From Stercorarius parasiticus (Eukaryota > Chordata > Aves > Charadriiformes > Stercorariidae), in NCBI GenBank assembly GCA_013396915.1, contig VWZL01003430.1, positions 117,946 through 181,945 on the forward strand: 64,000 nucleotides of DNA, read 5' to 3'. The notes below the pieces were generated by a model. It did no database searches and was not told where the DNA came from. It saw only the letters and a program-made list of their open reading frames with translations. The position numbers and the translations under genes were made by a program. Of this stretch, positions 50,245 to 62,300 are shown piece by piece; within the stretch, counting starts at the first letter, position 1, and each line of letters starts with the position of its first letter.

Positions 50245-50375
50245 AAGGACTCAAAGTAATTTGCAAGTCTTCTTAAGCTCAGTAACATCCCTGTGAAGCA
50301 GGTGAATGCTGTATAAATAAAATATATTCATATATCTCTAATTTACGGTTGTGTAAACTGAGGCAGGAGAGCTCA
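50245..50375. repeat. Probable ancient SINE (MIR/CORE-like) relic
   Basis: In order it shows ACTCAAAGTAATTTGCAA (50249-50266), then ACATCCCTGTGAAGCAGGT (50285-50303), then TTTACGGTTGTGTAAACTGA (50342-50361) running into GGCAGGAGAG. This follows the layout of old amniote SINE copies read in antisense ('CTCAAAGCACTTTACAA ... CCCTGTGAGGTAGGT ... TTTTACAGATGGGGAAACTGAGGC'). Highly diverged; boundaries are approximate. Confidence 0.5.
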
Positions 50376-51119
50376 GCTCCTGACAAAGTGGTAGTTTAAT
50401 TTCCCATTTGACTGAAAGATCTATAATGACAACATTCAAAGGGGCCTACAAGAAAGATATTTACCAAAATTAGAATGTTTTTTATCATTTAAGAATGTTT
50501 AAGAATTGGCTATAAAACAATACAATAGAGCAACATGAATCAAAAGAATGCTTTTTCACTCTGATGTCCAAACACATTCCTCTGCCTGCAAAGCAGGAGC
50601 TTCTCTTAAACCTGGTTCTTCTTTTCTAATTGTGTGTGTCATCGTTGGATGAAGGTTTGCGTTTTGGGGGAAGACCTTTTGTCGGCTAACCGCTTGGGTA
50701 AAAGCACGACGAGATCTTTTTGAGATTTGTTCCAGAAGCCACATTTTGGCTTTGGAAGAGGGTATGAAATACAAAATGTTTGGGGATCTGTCTCTGAAAA
50801 TATGTGTTTGCTTAAGAGATTGCTGCAGTAGATTTCTGGCACTTCATTTCTGTACGTTTCAACACGCTACTTGGTTGGGAGGTCTGGACTAATGAGAAAC
50901 TCAAAGGAGGGTGTATCGTCACAGCATCGAAGAGGCAGGAATAAATGCAGGGAGAACATCATCTTAAAATTGTTACTCAAGGTAAATAGGAAATGGGTTT
51001 AGTCTTAATTAAGAACGATGCGTTCGTAGCTGTTGCAATCACACTGTATCAAATGTCCAGAACGCTGCCCCCTTTTTCATACACTAAGTAGGGATATTGT
51101 TAAATTTGCCTCTCCTTGA

Positions 51120-51480
51120 AAAACAAAAGATCTTATAAGGCAAGTCAACAAAAATTCCAGATTATGGAAATTAATTAAAGCACACAAAGCTGCCTTTCTC
51201 AATGTTCAGACTCGACTAATTAGGGATTAGATTATTCAAGAGCAACAGATCAATTAGGATTGCTTTCCGTAAAAATCCGCAGTGAAATATAGTTACCTGT
51301 TGAAAAGTGAAAGAAATCATGCCCAAGTACAATGGATGGATCAAGGCACAATACTGCACGTTGACAAAATAAATTATGAAAACAATAATCATGTTTATCC
51401 AATCTCTTTGTGCAAAACTGTTATTTTGATTCCAGTGCCAGCTGTCTGAAACTTTAATTTAAGTGCTTGCTTGAGGCAAG
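51120..51480. promoter_or_regulatory. Candidate conserved non-coding element, homeodomain-rich
   Basis: Dense TAAT-type motifs: AATTAATTAAAG near 51170-51181, the palindrome CTAATTAG at 51216-51223 directly followed by GGATTAG, CAATTAGG near 51251, and further AT-rich cores. It lacks long open frames. Homeodomain clusters of this kind are typical of developmental enhancers; this is inference without alignment. Confidence 0.33.
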
Positions 51481-54198
51481 ACATTTGGGATACTAGTTTA
51501 GAATGTTTTATAGCCTAAGCAATATGTTTTACTAACCTCAAATACTATGATGATGATTTTAATGGTAACTATAATATGTTCGTGGGGGTTCCAGGGTGAT
51601 CTTTGATTTTACCAGAGTGCTTGCATGCTTAATGAACCCCGATATTTTTTGGCTTCATTAGCCGCCAGCTCCACAGGAGTGGTGGGAGACTTCTCCACAG
51701 GAGGCGAACGCTTTATATTTTAAGGGGGGACACACACACACATACCAGGTAACATAATGCACTGCTTTTGTGCTAGTGTCAAACACGTGCGTGTGTAATC
51801 TGGGGAAACAGTTTAAAAAAACGTTCTCTTTATATTTCAGTATGAAATAAATCTCTATATTTCAGACTTAAAAATATATAACTCGTAATGCACGGAACTA
51901 TTCATTTCAGTGGTTGGTGCCTGTTTGTACACTTAAGAAGGATACATTTTCTCTTCACTTGTGGTCTGAGACTCTTCTCCAAAAATCTGGGGTCCTTGCT
52001 ACTTGCTCCAGAAGGCAGCAGGACTGCATTGCAAGGGGCAATCTGGCTGAACCCGACGGAGAACCAGACTTTAATTATTTGTGCTGGAAGCGGTGGCTGT
52101 GAGACGTGAGGGTCATTGCTCTTAAAACCGTGTGTCTCTTATTGCTCCCGCATAGCCCAAGGTCTTTGTGCCTCAGTTTCCAACACCACAACGGGGCTGA
52201 TGACACTTGGAGGGGACCAGAGAATCCCTTTAATGGCTGTGCTCGTTGCTGGCACTAAGCGCACACCAGAGGGCTTGGTGCGAGTAAAGGTTTAGGAGGA
52301 TTCTTCTTATAGTCAGTGACTTAAACCACTGATGTACATGGAAATATTTTCAGTGGTTTTGTCCGCTTTCTTCTAAAATGCAACATGTTGGATAAAAAGC
52401 ATTAATCTTCTAACTAAAGGGATTCCAAAGCAAGCGCTATAAAGATTTCTCAAAGATTTCTTCAGGCGAAAGGTAGGCTGGGTTTTCTTTGCTGAGTTTA
52501 CTTGTTTTGAATGAAATATATCATCCCTTTCAATGTGTTTTTTGGCACTTTAACACATAGTCTAATCCAGAAATTAATGGTTTATTGAAATAACAACATT
52601 GAAAGGGATTTTTTCAAAGAATGAGAAGGATTTCATTCGCTTCATGCTGGCACACTGATTTGTTCTTGCTCTATTGGGGCAAAATGACTATTTACACTAA
52701 TGTATATATTATAGAGAATTACACTACATGATATTTGGGTTTTTTTCCCAACAAATCTCATGATTTCCCTGATCGAAAGATAAAACTATTATTTAACTGA
52801 AAATAATCAGTCCTGTCTTTTTCATTTTTTATTGTGAAATGAATATTCCGTTTGAAAAACTATACTCTTAAATCATGTTAAATACAAAGCAGTTCTTGGG
52901 TAAGTACTCATAAATGGAAAATTTGGGCCTAGATCTCTTGGGTCCAATGTATGAACACCAAGTGCAGCCTTCATGAAGCCATTAAGTCCTAAACTAACCC
53001 TGTGTTCCCCAACCTACAGCCTCTGGGCCATTCGCAGTACTCTGGGATGATTTTTCTAGCCCATGACTTTCACTCTTCCTCTGGTTTTCCTGATGGCTCC
53101 TCACAACTCCGTTCGGAGCTACGTATGTTGTTTGAGACCGTTAGCGATCAGATCTCTGTTCCTAGCTAGCCTTTTCCCTGTTACACTTCTGTTCTCAATT
53201 TTCTGTCGAAGTTTTTATTTATCAGTTCCTCTCTACTACTGCCTTTGAAACCAATTTTGCATTCCAAAGAATTTTTGTCTTCCTTGTCTTTTACATAGAC
53301 AAGATTCGGTGGGTTATGTACTCATTGCATATTCAGTTTACTGATGGACATCCTCCCAGAAAGAAATTTAAATGCAAACTTTACAATGCAGGTTGTGTGA
53401 CTGCAACACAATAATCCTAATTCGGAGTTAGTTCATGTAACTTCTTTTTTTTATTGATTTTTCCCCCTTTCTGAGTATGAGCAATGAACTTGAAACATGC
53501 TTACGTAGTCAGATGATTTCATTTGGGGAAAGTTGGGAAAGTGTTTTTGTACTATTGTGTTCATTTATTTTTACTGCTGGTGACAAAAAATATAGAACTG
53601 AATGAGAGGTTATTTCATTCAGCCAATTTGTTTTCTCTGATGCAGACTGAACGGTTCTAAGTCATCCTGGACTCCATGGAGTTTGACATCCGTCAGACAA
53701 CTCGGGTCATTTTTATTCCATTAGCATGAGTTTCCATTGCTACAAATCCTTTTCCTGCTCAAATTTATGTCAGGGATAATCATCCGCATCTTGTCAGTTT
53801 TCACTATTAACAGGCTGAACCAGTTCTGATATTAGTAAACATTTTATTTTCTGGTGTGTACAACAAAGAAATAGTTTATTCTATTTCCATCTAAGGCTAT
53901 CAGATGCAACGTGGTTTTGAATATTTTGTTTAAATGAATTGACGTGGCTTTTATAGTGTAACTCTTGATTCATGGTCTGTGTTAAGGAATAAATCTATGA
54001 GGTCACCAGAAAAATCACTGCACTGGGTATCTTCCACTTCTGAGGTAAAGATGCTAAATACCAAGCAAAGATAATGGAGGCGTGTTTGCAGGATGTTTTC
54101 AATATGCAAAGTGATACGCAAGTAGAAAGTATCAGTATCTTTTCCGAAAGAGTGATTTTGATAAATTATATCCAATTCCAATACTCAATAGATCACTC
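51481..54198. other. Non-coding sequence, no gene recognised
   Basis: A short CA run lies at 51731-51744. A stretch at 52154-52206 weakly resembles a MIR-type SINE core (GTGCCTCAGTTTCCAACA then ACGGGGCTGATGA). No exon recognised. Confidence 0.5.
52154..52206 (+). repeat. Possible MIR-like SINE core fragment
   Basis: CCCAAGGTCT, then GTGCCTCAGTTTCC, then ACGGGGCTGATGACA resembles the MIR central core ('...AGGTCAC...GCCTCAGTTTCCCCATCTGTAAAATGGGGATGATGA'). Short and diverged, so uncertain. Confidence 0.35.
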
Positions 54199-54375
54199 AC
54201 AGAATCACAGAATGGTAGGGGTTGGAAGGGACCTCTGGAGATCATCTAGTCCAGCCCCCCACTGCCGGAGCAGGGTCACCCAGAGCAGGTTGCACAGGAA
54301 CACGTACAGGTGGGTTTGGAATGTCTCCAGAGACGGAGACCCCACCACTCTGGGCAGCCTCACAGCGAGGCCCGT
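54199..54375 (-). repeat. CR1 LINE 3' end (inverted copy)
   Basis: Begins with AGAATCACAGAATGG, then GGTTGGAAGGGACCTCTGG, GATCATCTAGTCCAGCCCCC and CAGAGCAGGTTGCACAGGAA, and continues through GGAATGTCTCCAGAGACGGA to TGGGCAGCCTCACAG. This is a textbook bird CR1 3' end in antisense, less diverged than the other copies here. The open frames crossing it (54074-54483) are shadows of the repeat. Confidence 0.95.
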
Positions 54376-57300
54376 GTGCAAACATGCAGTTCTGTGTACA
54401 AACGTATGACCTTCCTCTCCGATAGTTGAGTGATAGACCTGCTCTCCAGAATATGGTCCAAACCTTCTTATAAGCTCTTCCACACTCTTGGTCTCCGCAA
54501 CCTCTCTTGGTTATGAGTTACACAGTTTAATTAGTCATTTTTGAAGAAAAAAAACCCAAAACGCCTCAGCTGCAAACCAACTGCCTGGGAGAAGTTCTTT
54601 CCACCACTGTTAACCACTCCAGCCTCTCAAGCAGGATCTTGCTGCTTCTTTTTCAGATCCCATGAAATCTACTGTAGTGTCACTGAACCACATACATTTC
54701 AGAGATTCTGATTATAGATGGCAAACATTCCGTAAATACAGAATTTCCAAATAGAATGAATCCATCGGTTTGATTCTAATCCCCGCTGGAGACAAGGGAA
54801 TTCTTTTCTCTGTCTATATTCCAATTTGAACAGATTCCTTGTAATGTTTGGTTTATTTTAAGTGCGTGTGTAAGTATGAACTTTTCCCTTTATATAGCAA
54901 AAAAGAAACAGAGAAGTCCTATCATAATGGACATCCGGTAAAGTACGGAGTGAAAAGGAACTGACAAGGTCTGAACTCAATGCTGCAAGTCTACGGCATT
55001 GGACAGTCACATTTGTCCTTAAACTGGTGACTCCCATTGGAAGCAGCAAAAGCAGCAAACCCCCCTGGAACTCTGTATTTACTCATTAGAAAAACTCCAT
55101 TTGTGAACCTCTTGGTAAACACAAAAGGGAAGTGTAATTTTAGAAGATACCTCTTATTGAAATTTGATTCAATACATATTAAATCTATGGGAATCTATGA
55201 CACAGCAGGAACTAATTGAGATTCTGCAATATGCAAGAAAAGAAATTCCATTGCATTTTTACCTAGTTTCCGCTATGTGCTGAAGAGGACTTTGAACACT
55301 GAGTGCTGCTTGGGAAAGCCTTGCAGCACAGACATTATTAATAATGCTGAAATTCACATACGGTATTTCCTATTGCATCTCAATTACTGGATTTAATTAG
55401 CATCCAGTAGCCAGGAAAAGAACAGCAGTAACATTTATCATAAAGTAAGGTGCAGATGTACTGGGAAATCCACACAGGCAGATCGTGATATGGGATACAA
55501 GACCATCCATGAGCACTGGAGTATCACATCCTTCAGTACGGTACGGTTTCATCATTAGCCAGTAAGATTCCTTCTTTTCACCCTATTCCTAAGGATTCAA
55601 TAACTTTGCCTTTACAGTTTGTTTCATTGAACAAGGAAAACGGATGAGTTGACTGTTGCAAAAAATACGTATCTCAATATGCATTTTATTCTTTTGCCCA
55701 TACATTTCTGCTGAAAATCCATAATAGGTCACAAAGAACATTTCTTAAATAAAACCAGCACATCTTAAAGGCACCCTGTGAGTGCAATTACAAACATTTC
55801 CCATCATACAGCAAAGATAATGTTTCCTAAATGCTCTTAATTTCATACATCTGTTATGCTCTGTCATGAATTTTTTTTCTCCTCCCAAGACAATTTTTGA
55901 AGGTTTCTGCCAATGTAATTCAATTTAAAGCTTTTAATGTCAGCTCAACGGGTCATGCCACTTTCTCCACATTTGTATCAGGCTTAGGCAAGGCAGAAAT
56001 ACGATGAACACTCTTCATCGGTAGCCTATATTCATGACAAATAGGCATTGCATTTTGTTCCGTTATTTGTTGACCACTTTTTGCAGTCGTTGTTATTTTT
56101 TTGTCTCTTTAATCTATATACAGACACGCACATGTGAATGTACACATACGTGCAGAATCGTTTTACGTGGCATTTTTTTTTCTTAGGCCACAAGTCATTT
56201 GTGTTGCTTTTAAAACTGCAAAGTGTCCTCCTCATTCACTTGTTTTCAAAATATGTCTGTAATGATTTTTGGTCTGATTACTGAATGATAACTATACATT
56301 AATTTTTGACAACGTCTTGAAACTATGTTCAAAGGATCTGACTTGACTTTAGTATTAATTTTTAAGAGCTACCAGTTCTGGTTGCTGAACAATCCCCAAG
56401 TCCTAGAGCAAATTAGGTGGAGTAGAGTTATATTTGTCAGAAAACCATAATATCCTGAATATGACTATATTTTGTTCTGTTTCTAATACTGTGGAATTGG
56501 AGCTCATTCATTGTGTCTTAGCTGCTACATCCGTGAACTTGCACTTTGACTGAATACCAGGAAAACACCCCAAATGGGATTTTTACCTTTGTGTGGGAAG
56601 AGTGGAAGGATGCAGGGGGCATGCATACATGAGGAAAAAATGGCATTATTTGTAAATACATGTATATATTACCATCACTTTATCTTCAGTTTGAGAGAAA
56701 TTGTGTGACACTCAAGATTTTACTTGAAATGCAGGTTACCTGCCCTGTGGGGGTGACATATTTAAAGAGGCACCACACTCTGACAGACTAGCTTCTGACC
56801 AGACACAAACATGAGAAGTCCTAGGATATTCCATGCCTGGGGAGAAAAAGTTTGGTATGAAGAGGTGGTGGTTCAGGATCCCCTGTTGTTAAGAAGCCAG
56901 GCTTCCTCAAAGTGGTGGCTGGTGGCTACTGAGACAAGGGAACTCCAGGACGGCGCAACTGGAAGTTCTTTGCAGCCTTTGCCCATTGAAATTGCTCAGA
57001 CATGAGGACCTTTGCTTTCCTAAGTCTCTGGCTGAGGATGGCCGTCTAACTATAGTGAACCTTCACCATTATCCTCACTCATACCATCAGAGGCAATCTG
57101 TCTTATTGGCAATAACATGTTCTCCTATATTATATTGCTCTCTTGGCCGTGGTGATAGATGTTCAGAGTCTAGATTCACTATCAGTAACTCCTGTGACCA
57201 TTTTTCAGTCATACTGTAGCACATACCTCAGTTTTGCTTGAGTGTTGCGTTCAAAACAGCTTCTCAAAATAGGTGTGGATGTTCCCTGCAAAGGCCAAGA

Positions 57301-58929
57301 CTATGTGTGTCTTCCATTAGACCAGCTTTGGTAGAAATAGGACTCATGAATGTAAGCTCATCTTCAAGAGCAGGTTCACAGGCCTCTCAGCAACTACATA
57401 TCAAGCCCTTAGTTGGGTTTTATTTTCATTGGTACTCAAAATGAGTCTGCAGTTGTCATATTTCTGCAGTAAGAAGGTACTGCACCAAGGGAGGACTGAG
57501 TTAACAGAAGAACTGATTTATGGAGCCACAGTCTGCCTCTCAACATTTGCTTTCATCCCCAGTTGGGATGGCGAGTCCTTGTTTCCTCAATGGCAGTTTG
57601 AAAAGGTGCGGAAATACTTTGTTTACACATTTTCAATTGGAACAAAATATTCTGACACAGTTGAGACAGAATTGCCTGGTTTGGCTTCACTGAAATGACC
57701 ATGACTGCTTCATTTTGTGACAATAAAATCCGGCACTGCAGTTTTCGCTGGAGGTAAATTACCTCCTAGGATTTGTAAGTGGGAAGCTTAAGGCCCCATT
57801 TGTCCCAAAGAACTAAGCAAAATGGCAGAAATACATCTCCCGTCGTGTCCCTGTGTTGTGCGAGGCCTCTAATGGGATGTGGCATGGCTCAATGGGAAGT
57901 CTGTACCGCATTAGTACTCTTGGTTAATTCAAACGGCTAAACATTCTGAGTGGGCCAAGCCAGCTTGCAGTGAGATACACAGGTTTGTGTTCAAAAACCA
58001 TCTTTGCCCCCTCCCGATCAGTATATCCTCGCACCCACACATGCTACAATTTTATCAATATAAGAAAGTGTTTTTCCAAAAGGGAATTCCAACACAGGTT
58101 TTGCTATAAATTGCTTTACCGTCACCCTTCCTGGTATGAGGAGGCTGAGACGCATGAAGATCTGCTAGCAAAATAAACGGTGAAACGGTGAATCTCTTTT
58201 CCCAAGGGAATTTGTGGCCAGGGAAATAAAATCAAGGGGAGGTTTTGCACTCTCAAACACTGGGAAAAAGTGTCGGAAACAGTTAATACCATTACCAGAG
58301 CCCGGCCTTACAGCCCAGGGAGATGGTCCTTTGCCTCATGACTGCACACCAGCTCTAACACTGCTACAATTGATCAGGAAAGCAGATTTAAAATATCAGT
58401 CTAAGGCTTTTCTAATTATCTTAAAATAATCGTTTAACCACTTGAAATGAATACAGCCGCAAAGCAAACCTTCCAGACTGTTCACCGCACGCTAACAGAC
58501 ACAGACTAATGACCCTAGAGAGCAAGCCAGCTCTTCTGATGCAGCATCATCTGCTCTCAAAGACTAAAGTGACGTGTCCTCTGCTCTCCACGTGCTCCGC
58601 GGACCGGGAATGAAGCCACATCACTTCTAACACAATCCCGAAAATGACACCTGTTCGGCACAGACACCACAGAGGGACTTTCAGAGTCAGTCCCTCGCAG
58701 CTATGCAATCAAAGATCAGTTCTCAATGAAATATTACTTACTTGAATCAATGTTGTCTTGATTCTTCGTGAAGGGTGCAGCAGGCATAAAATGTGATATT
58801 GATTTCTGAGATGTAGCCTGGTCCTTTCTTCATGGCCATTTAAAAAAAATGCAAAGTATTTCTTTTCTTTCACACCAAAGATCACGCCACCTTTACAAAC
58901 TGGAGGTCAAGGCCCTTTTACGTTGCCTC
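54376..58929. other. Non-coding sequence, no gene recognised
   Basis: AT-rich. The series of overlapping plus-strand frames between 56811 and 57698 changes frame repeatedly and matches nothing I know. A block near 55895-56010 has a moderately constrained look but no clear motif cluster. Confidence 0.45.
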
Positions 58930-59370
58930 ATATTTGTCTCCTGTCCTTTTTTTCTCGTCCTCCTCTCTTCATCTCTCAGTTTTTCTTTCTCCTCCTTGAG
59001 TTTTTATTGCCTCTTCGGCTCTCCTCTTAGCTCCTGTTCTAATTTCTGCCTTTTCCCCTGCTCTCCTGAGTGCTTTTAGATTCTGATCTAATTTCTCATG
59101 TCTTCTCCCAGTGCTGCTCTCTCTCCTTTCTATCTTTCTGACCCTCACCTGTTCTCCTTTCTGCATCTCTGACTCCAACTCCGCCGCTCCCCTTACGAGG
59201 CACCGGCTCTGGATTTTCCTCCTTGCCGTTCCCCACATTGCTCTTGGGCTGTTTTTAGCAGTCATTTCAATAAAGTTTTCCCTGCTGCATGCACAAATAC
59301 AATGTCCCAGCCTCTCATAATAACACATCTTTTTTCTAGGTTGCCTCCCATTTCCACGATTAGCGTGCAT
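58930..59370 (-). other. Purine-rich (minus strand) tract with coiled-coil-like reading
   Basis: The plus strand is strongly pyrimidine-biased. On the minus strand an ATG-started frame of 133 codons (58969-59370) ends in a highly charged Lys/Glu/Arg segment such as EKLDQNLKALRRAGEKAE. After its stop another frame continues as KLKEEKEKLRDEERRTRK. This could be a decayed coiled-coil-coding retrocopy with a frameshift, or simply the K/E/R-rich output of a polypurine tract. I see no splice sites or poly-A tail that would decide. I do not call a gene. Confidence 0.2.
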
Positions 59371-62300
59371 ATCTTTTTAATGAAGCTGTAGAAACGACCA
59401 GGAACAAGGCTTCCTAAATCTGTGATCTGTTGCTGCCAGCCTCCCATGGTAGACAAGGGTTACTTTTTTTTCCTGAAGCCAACGTGAATTTAAGTCTATC
59501 CCACTGGTTTGGTTTAATTAATTTAGGAGCTAGAGAGGGGTCCAGATCAGAAATTGTAAAGCTGAAACCGCCTCTCAGTAGTCTACGGCATGCAATAGGG
59601 GAGAATTAATGTATTTTCCACTTATATTTTGGAGCAGCAGTTTTATATAGGAAAACTACAATTTCCTGAATATACCACTGGCTGGGTGACCGAAATGGAT
59701 ATTTTAACCGTGAAAAGCACCACGGAAGCTGGAGCAACAGTTAAGACGGGTTGTGTCTGAAACAGCCTCTAAGGCCAGCACTTCCCCGGCGCTCTGCATG
59801 GTCTCAGAGGAAGGCGCATTATATCTTGAATAACCAAATGATGTTACTAAGCAGCTCGTCTGTTCTGCCAAGATTCGCAAACAATTCCTGCTCAGTTTGT
59901 GAGAGCTGAAAAGACCGCCGTGCATAATGACATGCCTACAAATACGCTGGCTGATGTGTTGACCGTCATCTCACACCCTTTGAGCTGATCATATGTATGG
60001 TAACAATTTGATACCATAATTGGATGAACCCAAAGCTTAGACTTCGGTCGACACTACAAATACTTGTGGTTGCAAGCTTGAAATTCTCTTTCGATTACTT
60101 TATGTTTTATTTACTTAAAACATGCTCTGAAAATACTTACCAGTAAACTCATTCATTAAGGTCAGCGTAAAAAAAGACACGCTCCATCAATGTGTTTTTT
60201 CTCAGATTAAAAAATAAGCAAACAAAAAAGAGCAACATCTGATACACCATTTAAAAAATATTTATATGTATTTATTTACGTACAGGTCCCCTAAAAATAA
60301 TATTAACCAATATTCATTGTGTCCATGTTTAAGTTCAACGATCCTATTTATTTCCCTTTGCATGATACCGGTTCCAGCATGGTCCAAGCAGTTCTGACGT
60401 CTCCATTTTGTATTCTGACTCTTTCTTGGTTACGATAGCAGAAAGCACTATTTTCTGGCAGCTTACAGAAAAAACCCCACTGTTACCTTTGTATTACTCA
60501 GACACGGTTAAGACTGTGGCCATAAGTCTTCTGCGCTGAGAAAAAGTCCTCGGGCAGGCAGTAATCCGGGGTACCCCAGTTGGAGAGTCTGATCCAAAGC
60601 CAATTAAAAGTGCCATCTAGAGTCCGATTACCTTCGGCTTGGCTTTGACCCAGGAACATGCCCTTCTTCTGAACAGGAAATCAAATTTTGGAAACAAATA
60701 AGAAAAGGATGACAAATGACTAGAGCCTGCGCTAATTTCCATTTCACGCAAGTTCCGTGGAAATCAATAGAGCAGCTCCTAATCTCGGTAGCAGAACTTC
60801 TCACATAGTTCTCCTGAAGTTCTCCGGGTTTAGAGCAACGTGGCCCAACGATTTCGTTTATTTTTTTGTTTTGCAAAGTCACAGCAGTATTTAGCCCAAA
60901 TTAATATATCCTGCGAGACGAAACGTAAAACCACAGCGCCACACAGACACAGTTCTCTTTCAAAGCTGCCTTTGGAAGAACTTAAGAACTTTGAACGCTT
61001 TAAAGCTATTAAGTGGTCAGCTTTTGAGTTAAATATGCCTCAGTACTGACACTGATTTCCCAGGAATGCAACAGTCTTTACCACAAATCCTGTGCTAAGG
61101 TTTTCTCTCTGGTGTTCCCTGATGTGCATGTCCAGTACCTGATTTCTTGTGATAGGCTGGGTAACAATTCACCCAGCCCTGTGTCACTAAACTGGAAGTT
61201 GTCTTCAGGAAGGTTTTGCTGAAAGCAATGTCACTTTTCAAAGAGTCTTCATTGGAAAATATTTTATTTCGCTATAAATGCCTCGAAGGAAGAATTTAAA
61301 TTCAGTAGAATCTAATATAGCATGTCATTTTATATTCCAGCATTCCACCAGGCAGAGGTAACATAGTTCAGCGAAAGCACACGTTGCTTCCAACATGCTG
61401 CTTAGCTGAAATGGTGTGTACACTTTATGTATTTTCTCTTTGGTTTTGTATTTAAAAGATTTTTTCAATTTACAAGCTTTAATTTTTCATAAATGTAACC
61501 ACTTTTGCTCGGCAAATAGAGGGCTGAATGAAATCTGTCGCGAGTGTACGGAGTCAGAATCAATTGAATGGCTCAAGAAAATAGTTTTTGGAGCCTTTGC
61601 CGTTTGGGCTAATTGGTGGGATTAGTCATTAATATCAGCTTGATAATAACGTGTATCTTAGACACCTGGAATTATCTCTACACCTTGGTAGGTTACCTGA
61701 GATATCCTAATACGTACCTGTAGACACCTTGAACTTAAGATAACATTGAAAATTAGTCCAGGTCTCAGATATAAGCGTACCTGGCTCAGATGATTCCTAT
61801 GTGTTTAGCCAAAATAAATCCCCGGGTCTGCACAAACTCAGTCTAAGAGAAGTCCGGAGATAGGCCATACATAAATACTTCATAGACTGTTGTGTACACT
61901 AATTAATAAATACAATTTTCTAAGAGCTTTCTGAACCTTGAATAAACATGGCTTAAACAAATGTATGCAAATTATTAATAGAAACTGTAGTTTCCCTCTC
62001 TGTCTGTTATTCTTATTTGGCCCTAACTACTTTGATAGCAAAAGATCAGAAGAACAAAACAGGTTAGCTTTGACAAATAGGAAAATAAAATGGTCCAAAG
62101 CACAAAAGAAATAATTTTAAGGCCAAAGCCCCGTACAAATCAAAGAATAACAGACCTTGTATTGCCCAAACCTTGTTGTTTAACTTATAATGGCAAAATC
62201 TGTGCCTCCCACTAACTGTTAGATATTCTTGTGTGACTGCGGTGTCGTTTTATGTATGTGAACCAACCCTGCAATATAAGGTGACAAACAAAAAAGATGG

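Larger units (their letters stand above)
46641..51119. other. Non-coding sequence, no gene recognised
   Basis: Holds a poly-A run at 47100-47109, a small imperfect tandem duplication at 48401-48453 and a SINE-like relic at 50245-50375. The opposed open frames at 49750-50082 (both strands) lack recognisable protein features. Confidence 0.5.

Noticed and set aside
54074..54483. Open frames on both strands near 54.2 kb
   Set aside because: They are translations across the CR1 copy at 54199-54375.
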